Positions 37,567 to 43,485 of a DNA stretch of 43,485 bases are shown here, piece after piece. How positions within the stretch are numbered: the stretch's first letter is position 1; each line of letters opens with the position of its first letter. The stretch comes from Polynucleobacter campilacus (lineage in GTDB: Bacteria; Pseudomonadota; Gammaproteobacteria; Burkholderiales; Burkholderiaceae), in contig NZ_NGUP01000003.1 of the NCBI RefSeq assembly GCF_002206625.1, forward strand, positions 81,789-125,273. Direction: 5' to 3'. Under the pieces are notes generated by a model. It did no database searches and was not told where the DNA came from. It saw only the letters and a list, made by a program, of their open reading frames with translations. Both the position numbers and the translations under genes were made by a program.

Positions 37567-38985
37567 ATGCTGCAAATCTATAACACCCTAAGCCGCTCAA
37601 AGCAGGCATTTAAGCCCATCGTACCGGGCCAGGTGAAGATGTATGTCTGCGGCATGACAGTGTATGACTTCTGCCACATTGGCCATGCAAGGGTCATGAT
37701 TGTCTTTGACATGGTTGTTCGTTGGCTGCGTGCCAGCGGTTATGAGGTGCTTTATGTCCGTAATATCACCGATATTGACGACAAGATTATTCAGCGCGCT
37801 ATTGAAAATGGCGAACCTATTTCTACTCTTACCAATCGCTTTATTGATGCCATGCATGCCGACTCTGATGAGTTAGGTTTAATGCATCCCGACCAAGAGC
37901 CAAGAGCAACCGATTTCATTGCTCAGATGCAGGGCATGATTGGTAAGCTCATTGAAAATGAATTGGCGTATCAATCGGACAATGGTGATGTTAATTTCGC
38001 AGTGCGCTTGCTCCCAAGATATGGTCAGCTTTCTGGTAAGTCCTTGGATGAACTCAATGCGGGTGAGCGTGTGGCGATTGTTGGCGGCAAACGTGACCCC
38101 TTGGATTTTGTTCTCTGGAAAAGCGCTAAGCCACAAGAGCCTGCAGATACCCGCTGGGCATCACCATGGGGTGAGGGCCGACCAGGTTGGCATATCGAGT
38201 GCTCCGCAATGTCTTGCGACTTATTAGGTGAGCATTTTGATATTCATGGCGGCGGCGCTGATTTACAGTTCCCCCATCATGAAAATGAGATTGCCCAAAG
38301 TGAAGGCGCTTTGTATGGCAAAAATCGCAAAGAGGACGATGCTCCATTCGTAAATTATTGGATGCATAACGGCCATATTCGTGTCAATGAAGAGAAGATG
38401 TCTAAATCTCTAGGTAACTTCTTCTTAATACGCGATGTTCTTAAAAGCTTTGATCCTGAAGTACTGCGTTTCTTCATGCTCAAGGCGCATTATCGAAGCC
38501 CGATTAATTACAGCGATGCGCAACTGGAAGAGGCACGTGCTGGCTTAGTAAGGCTCTATACAGCCCTGGCCCAAGCTGAAGCTAAGACCGTTACCCTTGA
38601 TCCTCAGAACCCGTGGGCTAAGCGTTTTGCAGATGCGATGAATGATGACTTCAATACCCCCGAGGCCATTGCCGTGCTGTTTGATCTAGCAAGTGAGGTC
38701 AATCGTGCCCAGGGTGACGAGCAACAGACCCTAGCTAGCACTATGAAGTCACTCGCTAACTCTCTTAATTTCTTGCAACGTGACCCAACCGAATTCTTGC
38801 AAGCAGGATCAAAGCAAGATAGTGGCTTAAGCGCAGCTCAAATTGAAGAACAAATTACTCAGCGACTAGCCGCAAAGCTTGCAAAAGATTTTGCTAAATC
38901 TGATTTGATTCGTAAGACACTTTTAGATCAAGGTGTAGTTTTAGAAGATAAGCCAGGCGGCTTGACAGAATGGCGAAGAACTTAG
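37567..38985 (+). CDS. cysS: Cysteine-tRNA ligase
   Basis: A 472-residue class I synthetase. Zinc ligands are the Cys of [19 protein letters not shown], the Cys of [14 protein letters not shown], and the His of [16 protein letters not shown] motifs are HIGH-type HIGHARV and [10 protein letters not shown]. The DALR-type anticodon domain follows. ATG 37567 is preferred over an in-frame TTG at 37546; family homology starts at [15 protein letters not shown]. The C-terminal domain is normal length. It is divergent from the TPR gene, with about 60 bp between them, and its end overlaps the next gene (DNA glycosylase) by 16 bp. Confidence 0.97.
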   Translation: MLQIYNTLSRSKQAFKPIVPGQVKMYVCGMTVYDFCHIGHARVMIVFDMVVRWLRASGYEVLYVRNITDIDDKIIQRAIENGEPISTLTNRFIDAMHADSDELGLMHPDQEPRATDFIAQMQGMIGKLIENELAYQSDNGDVNFAVRLLPRYGQLSGKSLDELNAGERVAIVGGKRDPLDFVLWKSAKPQEPADTRWASPWGEGRPGWHIECSAMSCDLLGEHFDIHGGGADLQFPHHENEIAQSEGALYGKNRKEDDAPFVNYWMHNGHIRVNEEKMSKSLGNFFLIRDVLKSFDPEVLRFFMLKAHYRSPINYSDAQLEEARAGLVRLYTALAQAEAKTVTLDPQNPWAKRFADAMNDDFNTPEAIAVLFDLASEVNRAQGDEQQTLASTMKSLANSLNFLQRDPTEFLQAGSKQDSGLSAAQIEEQITQRLAAKLAKDFAKSDLIRKTLLDQGVVLEDKPGGLTEWRRT

Positions 38986-39641
38986 TGACTACAGTTAAAG
39001 AAAAATCGATTTTGCAAGAAATTGCCCCAGAGTATTGGGAGCAAGCTTGTCGTGAGCTCATGAAGCAGGATCGTATCCTCAAAAAACTCATTCCAAAATA
39101 TGGCTCTGTTTTTTTAGTGACCCGTGGCGATGCATTTACGACATTAGCTAGAGCGATCGTAGGGCAGCAAATTTCGGTAGCTGCTGCTCAGGCAGTTTGG
39201 GATCGAGTAGTGATTGCCAGTAAGAAAAAAGTTAATCCTAAAAATATCTTGCTGCTATCTGTTGAAGAATTACGAGCCGCTGGCTTATCGGGTCGTAAAG
39301 TGGAATACATCAAAGATTTGGCTGATCACTTTGATTCTGGACGATTGCATGCCAATCAATGGAAAGATATGGACGATGAGAGCGTCATCAAGGAATTAAG
39401 CTCAATTCGGGGAATTGGGCGCTGGACAGCAGAAATGTTCCTGATTTTCAATATGGTGCGTCCCGACATCCTGCCATTAGACGATGTTGGCCTGATTAAG
39501 GCTATTTCCCTCAATTACTTCAGTGGGGAACCTGTAAGCCGCCATGAAGCCAGGGAGGTGGCCGCAAACTGGGCCCCGTGGCGTACGGTTGCCACCTGGT
39601 ATATGTGGAGAAGTATCGACCCCATTCCGGTTGAATATTAA
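38970..39641 (+). CDS. DNA-3-methyladenine glycosylase, HhH-GPD superfamily (AlkA-like)
   Basis: A 223-residue base-excision repair glycosylase. The helix-hairpin-helix is around [20 protein letters not shown] (GIGRWTA) and the catalytic aspartate is in [15 protein letters not shown] (LPLDD). No iron-sulfur cysteine cluster is visible, so MutY/Nth types are excluded. [20 protein letters not shown] is the typical N-terminal helix of the AlkA/Mag1 group. It lacks the E. coli AlkA N-terminal domain, as in the short Mag-like class. It overlaps the cysS end by 16 bp. Removes alkylated purines to start repair; exact substrate range inferred from family. Confidence 0.9.
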   Translation: MAKNLVTTVKEKSILQEIAPEYWEQACRELMKQDRILKKLIPKYGSVFLVTRGDAFTTLARAIVGQQISVAAAQAVWDRVVIASKKKVNPKNILLLSVEELRAAGLSGRKVEYIKDLADHFDSGRLHANQWKDMDDESVIKELSSIRGIGRWTAEMFLIFNMVRPDILPLDDVGLIKAISLNYFSGEPVSRHEAREVAANWAPWRTVATWYMWRSIDPIPVEY

Positions 39642-39650
39642 AATCAGACT

Positions 39651-39735
39651 ATGAAAACGACTTTCCTAGATTTTGTAGCAGCAAATCGCCGAATTAGAAA
39701 CAAAGATCGAAGAGCTGCGTTTTGTGCAAGATGAA
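39651..39735 (+). pseudogene. accA: Frame-shifted 5' end of accA (ATG with MKTTFLDF start)
   Basis: From ATG 39651 the first eight codons read MKTTFLDF, the typical start of beta-proteobacterial AccA. The frame then reads unrelated residues and stops at TGA 39733-39735. The expected continuation ([20 protein letters not shown]) is present in the +1 frame from 39679, just after an in-frame TAG at 39676. Removing one T at 39676 (GATTTTGTAGCAG to GATTTTGAGCAG) restores an unbroken frame of 323 codons. Sequencing error, mutation or recoding cannot be separated here. Confidence 0.85.
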
Positions 39736-40623
39736 TCATCGGTCGATATTTCTGATGAGATCAAAACACTTGCTGAAAAAAGTCAACAGCTCACAAAAGA
39801 TGTCTACGCTAACCTCACACCCTGGCAAGTTTCACAAGTAGCGCGTCATCCACAGCGCCCATACACTTTGGATTACATCGGTGCATTGTTTACAGGCTTT
39901 CATGAACTGCATGGTGATCGCACATTTGCTGACGATCAATCTATCATCGGAGGCTTAGCGCGTTTCGATAACCAACCTTGTATCGTCATCGGACATCAAA
40001 AGGGTCGCGATACCAAAGAGCGTGCTCTTCGCAATTTCGGTATGAGTCGTCCTGAAGGTTATCGTAAAGCGATGCGCCTCATGCGCCTTGCAGAAAAATT
40101 TGGTATTCCGGTATTTACTTTCGTTGATACACCTGGCGCATTTCCTGGGATTGATGCAGAAGAGCGTAATCAATCTGAAGCGATTGGTCGCAATCTCTAT
40201 GTTCAGGCAGAGTTGGAAGTGCCCATTATTGCTACGATTATTGGTGAAGGTGGATCAGGTGGAGCCTTGGCGATTGCTATGGGTGATGTAGTGTTGATGT
40301 TGCAAAACTCCACTTATTCTGTAATCTCTCCTGAAGGATGTGCCTCCATTTTGTGGAAGACTGCTGATAAGGCACCTGAGGCTGCTGAGCAACTGGGCTT
40401 AACTGCCCAAAGACTAAAAACTTTAGGCTTAATTGACAAGATTGTGGCTGAACCGGTTGGTGGCGCACATCGAGACTACGACACTATGATGGCTAATATG
40501 CGTAAGGCCCTGAGCGAGTCCATGAAGACTTTTGATGGCATGAAGGTAGATGCGCTTCTCGAGCGTCGACATGAACGTCTAATGAGTTATGGCAAGTTCA
40601 AGGAAATCACAGCAAAGTCCTAA
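39724..40623 (+). CDS. accA: Acetyl-CoA carboxylase carboxyltransferase subunit alpha, N-terminus out of frame
   Basis: As it stands the unbroken frame starts at GTG 39724 and gives 299 residues, about 24 fewer than the 323 restored by correcting a one-base insertion upstream. AccA pairs with AccD to carboxylate acetyl-CoA in fatty acid synthesis. Signatures: [49 protein letters not shown] ([20 protein letters not shown]), [20 protein letters not shown] and [15 protein letters not shown], which lines the CoA oxyanion site. The catalytic part is intact. There is no ribosome binding site before GTG 39724. Because accA is essential, a true loss is unlikely. tilS overlaps the 3' end by 35 bp. Confidence 0.9.
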   Translation: MQDESSVDISDEIKTLAEKSQQLTKDVYANLTPWQVSQVARHPQRPYTLDYIGALFTGFHELHGDRTFADDQSIIGGLARFDNQPCIVIGHQKGRDTKERALRNFGMSRPEGYRKAMRLMRLAEKFGIPVFTFVDTPGAFPGIDAEERNQSEAIGRNLYVQAELEVPIIATIIGEGGSGGALAIAMGDVVLMLQNSTYSVISPEGCASILWKTADKAPEAAEQLGLTAQRLKTLGLIDKIVAEPVGGAHRDYDTMMANMRKALSESMKTFDGMKVDALLERRHERLMSYGKFKEITAKS

Positions 40624-41884
40624 GCCAGGAAGGCGAATTGCGGTTGCCTTGAGTGGCGGCCTCGATTCGGTTGTGCTACTCGACACTGTTTGCAAAGCGC
40701 AAACCAAAAATCAGCACTCCCAAATTTTTGCCTTTCATATTCATCACGGCTTACAAAAGCAGGCTGATGATTGGTTGATCTTCTGCGAGAAGCTTGCCAA
40801 AAAATATCAAGTGCATTTTGATTTCAGGCTTCTTCATTTAATTGGGGAAGAGCAGGGCAATATCGAATCCCGAGCAAGGGCGGGGCGCTATGAGGCCCTG
40901 ACAGATCTCTGCACTGAATATGGCATTCAGGACTTACTCTTGGCTCATCATCAAAATGATCAAGCAGAAACAGTGCTTCTACAACTCCTGCGTGGTGCTG
41001 GTGTAGCTGGTGCATCAGGGATGCCCCATAGCCGAGTCCTCATTACCAAAGAAGGTGAGATCACACTGTGGCGACCACTACTCAATCAAAGCAGAAAAGA
41101 GCTCGAGGCGTATGCCAAAGAGTACAAATTGAAGTGGATTGAGGATCCGAGTAACCAAAACGTTAAATACCGTCGCAATGCAATCCGAAAAACAATCATC
41201 CCAGCCTTAGAAAAGATTCAGCCCGAAGCTATCGCCAATCTGGCTCGTAGCGCAGGGTTGCTGGGTGAAGCACAAACCTTGCTTGATCGATTAGCTAGGC
41301 AAGATGGTAAAACTATCATTCTTAAAGACGGAGTTTTACTAAAGCAATTGCTTGAGCTTGCAAAAAAAGATTTACCTGCAGCTAATAATGTTCTGAGATT
41401 TTGGTTAAAAGAAAATTCATTAACCATGCCATCACAAGAACGACTTTCCGCTTGGTGGAGTGATCTCAATACAGTCAAGGCAGGCGCTCAATTGGAGTGG
41501 GCCCATGATGAAAAGCGTATTCGGCTTTGGCGGGGTATCTTACAAATTGAAAATACGATTGACGGCGCATGGGTTTTTAAAGCAATCTCCAGCTCAAGCA
41601 AAACCCCTGGGCTTCCAAGTCAATTAGTCAAAGAGGCTCAGAAAACTGGCCTCATCACTCAAAAAGACAGGTCCGGCTCAGAAAAGATTCAGATCAAACC
41701 TAATACGCCGCGCAAGAGCCTTAAAAATCTCTTTCAAGAGGGTGATATTCCTCCGTGGCAACGCAATGCCCCTCTCTTGTATATGAACGGCGAGTTGATT
41801 GCTGTAGCGGGGATTGGCTTGAGCTACCCCCATCTAGTTCATACGGGGCCTAGGGTACGACCCGAGTGGCAAAAGCAGGCTTAA
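40589..41884 (+). CDS. tilS: tRNA(Ile)-lysidine synthase
   Basis: A 431-residue PP-loop ATPase that converts C34 of the minor tRNA-Ile (CAU) to lysidine so that it reads AUA; the enzyme is essential in most bacteria. The P-loop motif is [15 protein letters not shown] at about residues 18-32. [40 protein letters not shown] and [18 protein letters not shown] follow, typical of the catalytic domain. The C-terminal substrate-recognition domain contains [20 protein letters not shown]. It begins inside accA (35-bp overlap), so the pair is probably co-translated, a conserved accA-tilS-lysC order in Burkholderiales. Confidence 0.96.
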   Translation: MASSRKSQQSPKPGRRIAVALSGGLDSVVLLDTVCKAQTKNQHSQIFAFHIHHGLQKQADDWLIFCEKLAKKYQVHFDFRLLHLIGEEQGNIESRARAGRYEALTDLCTEYGIQDLLLAHHQNDQAETVLLQLLRGAGVAGASGMPHSRVLITKEGEITLWRPLLNQSRKELEAYAKEYKLKWIEDPSNQNVKYRRNAIRKTIIPALEKIQPEAIANLARSAGLLGEAQTLLDRLARQDGKTIILKDGVLLKQLLELAKKDLPAANNVLRFWLKENSLTMPSQERLSAWWSDLNTVKAGAQLEWAHDEKRIRLWRGILQIENTIDGAWVFKAISSSSKTPGLPSQLVKEAQKTGLITQKDRSGSEKIQIKPNTPRKSLKNLFQEGDIPPWQRNAPLLYMNGELIAVAGIGLSYPHLVHTGPRVRPEWQKQA

Positions 41885-41968
41885 TCGGTTCAAAACCCTG
41901 TAAAATAAGCCTTTTTTGACCCTCAGGGAATTCATTTCCTGCTACAGATAGTGAAATAGACGGTTTTT

Positions 41969-43219
41969 ATGGCTCTTATCGTTCATAAATATGGTGGCAC
42001 CTCCATGGGCTCTACAGAGCGCATTGGGAATGTTGCTAAACGCGTTGCCAAATGGATGCGTGCTGGCCATCAAGTGGTCGTAGTGCCCTCAGCAATGTCA
42101 GGTGAAACCAATCGCCTGCTGGGCTTGGCAAAAGAGATTAACGCCGATGCAAATCCCCGCGAGTTAGATCAGATTGCCTCTACAGGTGAGCAGGTCAGCT
42201 CTGGCTTGCTGGCCTTAGCATTGATGCGCGAAGGTGTTGATGCAGTCAGTTACGCTGGCTGGCAGGTGACTGTTCATACTGATTCTGCGTTTACTAAGGC
42301 GCGCATCAAGAGTATTGATGACAAGAAAATTCTAAATGATTTGAACGCTGGTAAAGCAGTGGTAGTCACTGGTTTTCAGGGCGTTGATCCCGATGGCAAC
42401 ATCACGACCTTAGGTCGCGGTGGTTCTGATACATCTGCAGTAGCGATGGCTGCTGCACTGAAAGCAGATGAGTGCTTAATTTACACCGATGTCGATGGGG
42501 TTTATACAACTGATCCCCGCGTTTGTGAAGATGCACGGCGCTTAGATAAGATTACCTTTGAAGAAATGCTAGAGATGGCTAGCTTAGGCTCCAAGGTATT
42601 GCAGATTCGTTCAGTTGAGTTTGCTGGTAAGTACAAAGTTAAAACCCGGGTTCTGTCTTCCTTGACAGATCCTTTGATGCCTTTAGACATCGAGATGAAG
42701 TCGGGCACCTTGATTACATTTGAAGAGGACAGCACTATGGAAGCCGCAGTTATTTCCGGCATCGCCTTTGCGCGTGATGAAGCGAAGATTACCGTCTTGG
42801 CAGTACCAGATCGCCCAGGTATTGCATATCAAATATTGGGGCCAATCGCTGACGCCAATATTGACGTCGATATGATTATTCAGAATCAGTCAGTAGATGG
42901 TAAGACAGACTTTACTTTCACAGTGCCTCGTGCTGATTATCAGAAGGCATTAGATCTTCTCAAGAACACCGTACAAGCCCATATTGAAGCGAAAGAAATC
43001 TCTGGCGACCCCAAAGTCTCTAAAGTTTCAGTGGTTGGCGTAGGCATGCGTTCACACGTTGGGGTTGCCAGCAAAATGTTCCGTACATTATCGGAAGAGG
43101 GCATCAACATCCTGATGATCTCTACCAGTGAAATCAAGATTTCTGTAGTGATTGATGAGAAATACATGGAGCTAGCCGTAAGAGCCCTTCATAAGGCATT
43201 TGAGCTAGACCAGAAGTAA
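41969..43219 (+). CDS. lysC: Aspartate kinase
   Basis: A 416-residue monofunctional aspartokinase catalysing the first step of lysine, threonine and methionine synthesis. The kinase domain has VHKYGGTSMGSTERI (KYGGTS) at the N-terminus, STGEQVSSGLLA and TLGRGGSDTSAVAMAAALKA. Two C-terminal ACT domains (KITVLAVPDRPGIAYQI and KVSVVGVGMRSHVGVASKMF) bind effectors. It matches the alpha2beta2-type class with an internal beta start possible near 42737. The 84-bp gap from tilS holds a small hairpin (AGGGAA/TTTCCT) but no lysine riboswitch, which would need more room. Product feeds dapA at 28578. Followed by tRNA-Ser. Confidence 0.96.
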   Translation: MALIVHKYGGTSMGSTERIGNVAKRVAKWMRAGHQVVVVPSAMSGETNRLLGLAKEINADANPRELDQIASTGEQVSSGLLALALMREGVDAVSYAGWQVTVHTDSAFTKARIKSIDDKKILNDLNAGKAVVVTGFQGVDPDGNITTLGRGGSDTSAVAMAAALKADECLIYTDVDGVYTTDPRVCEDARRLDKITFEEMLEMASLGSKVLQIRSVEFAGKYKVKTRVLSSLTDPLMPLDIEMKSGTLITFEEDSTMEAAVISGIAFARDEAKITVLAVPDRPGIAYQILGPIADANIDVDMIIQNQSVDGKTDFTFTVPRADYQKALDLLKNTVQAHIEAKEISGDPKVSKVSVVGVGMRSHVGVASKMFRTLSEEGINILMISTSEIKISVVIDEKYMELAVRALHKAFELDQK

Positions 43220-43296
43220 GACAGTAAAAGCGCGGTAAAACCCCTCAGAAGCGGTTATCCGTTAAACTGTGGGTCGTTGTAAAGAGTTAGAAATAC

Positions 43297-43391
43297 GGAG
43301 ACGTGGCCGAGCTGGTCGAAGGCACTCCCCTGCTAAGGGAGCATCGGGGCTAAAACTCTGATCGGAGGTTCGAATCCTCTCGTCTCCGCCA
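43297..43391 (+). tRNA. tRNA-Ser (GCT)
   Basis: A 95-nt class II tRNA with acceptor GGAGACG/CGTCTCC, anticodon stem CTCCC/GGGAG with loop CTGCTAA (anticodon GCT), a long variable arm (CATCGGGGCTAAAACTCTGATC), T-arm GGAGG TTCGAAT CCTCT and encoded GCCA. Confidence 0.97.
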
Positions 43392-43405
43392 ATTTACTAG
43401 GCGTT

Positions 43406-43436
43406 ACAAGGGTTTGTAGAGATACAACACCCTTGT
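43406..43436. other. Imperfect hairpin just after tRNA-Ser
   Basis: ACAAGGGT + TTGTA (43406-43418) pairs with TACAA + ACCCTTGT (43423-43436), 13 bp with one bulged C at 43428 and loop GAGA. There is no T-tract directly after. It is either a transcript-end structure of the tRNA or a recombinase-type inverted repeat; the position 15 bp from the tRNA 3' end favours neither. Confidence 0.55.
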
Positions 43437-43456
43437 TACCAAAATCGTTACCAAAA
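43435..43456. repeat. Direct repeat GTTACCAAAA x2
   Basis: GTTACCAAAA at 43435-43444 and 43447-43456, 12-bp period, next to the hairpin and a tRNA 3' end. Short direct repeats in such a place can be integrase arm sites, but no integrase gene is visible in the window. Confidence 0.7.
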
Positions 43457-43485
43457 AGCCACCTTAGAGGTGGCTTTTTATTTTT
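43453..43485 (+). terminator. Strong terminator at window end
   Basis: AAAAAGCCACCT (43453-43464) and AGGTGGCTTTTT (43468-43479), a perfect 12-bp stem with loop TAG, followed by ATTTTT at the window edge. It ends the lysC/tRNA-Ser transcription unit. Confidence 0.92.

Noticed and set aside
41885..41968. Lysine riboswitch before aspartokinase
   Set aside because: The gap is only 84 nt, far below the usual lysine riboswitch length, and no conserved core was recognised.
43392..43485. Confirmed prophage or island boundary
   Set aside because: No integrase or second tRNA end is present inside the window, so it is listed only as a possibility.

Overview
This window is a dense chromosomal core segment from a betaproteobacterium of the order Burkholderiales. 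The gene order (thrS-infC-rpmI-rplT-pheS-pheT-ihfA-merR; sucA-sucB-lpdA-zapE; dapA-bamC), the moderate base composition, the compact spacing and the protein sequences all fit a small-genome freshwater genus such as Polynucleobacter. The genus is my recognition and was not searched. I see no transposase, integrase, prophage gene or CRISPR array.

Layout. (1) 1-3029, minus strand: etfQO, a glyoxalase I and a GNAT-like protein cut by the window edge. (2) 3100-3150: a small tandem-repeat array, then plus-strand scoAB, a 620-residue zinc transporter fused to an alpha/beta hydrolase, the monofunctional (p)ppGpp synthetase relA and an M48 lipoprotein peptidase. (3) 9465-17134: tRNA-Val, then the translation and nucleoid supercluster from thrS to a MerR-type regulator. 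infC uses the rare start codon ATC, and hairpins lie before rpmI and before pheS. (4) 17160-18940: tRNA-Pro, a hotdog thioesterase, an AT-rich stretch driving an H-NS-like gene, and a minus-strand regulator with an excisionase-type HTH and a degenerate receiver domain. (5) 19140-25885: a structured leader resembling the Burkholderiales sucA RNA, then the 2-oxoglutarate dehydrogenase genes and zapE. (6) 25895-30646: PHP phosphoesterase, trpS, a SAM methyltransferase, dapA and bamC. (7) 30658-37506: a 55-residue Ala/Pro lipoprotein with a near-perfect 36-nt tandem duplication, a RoxA-type oxygenase, an SlyD-like isomerase, cysE, trmJ, suhB, lpxH, a cyclophilin and a TPR lipoprotein. (8) 37567-43485: cysS, a 3-methyladenine glycosylase, accA with an apparent one-base insertion near its 5' end, tilS, aspartokinase and tRNA-Ser(GCT), followed by a hairpin, a 10-bp direct repeat and a strong terminator.

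How the genes relate: most are housekeeping (tRNA charging, ribosome assembly, TCA cycle, lysine and cysteine synthesis, lipid A and fatty acid synthesis). relA and the translation cluster tie growth rate to amino acid supply. scoAB, etfQO and the dehydrogenase complex feed acyl-CoA and electrons into central metabolism.

No clearly new multi-gene system is visible. The points most worth a second look are the accA frame break, the transporter-hydrolase fusion, the helically phased CCTAAGG repeats before scoA, the HTH/pseudo-receiver protein divergent from sucA, and the repeat and hairpin block after tRNA-Ser.
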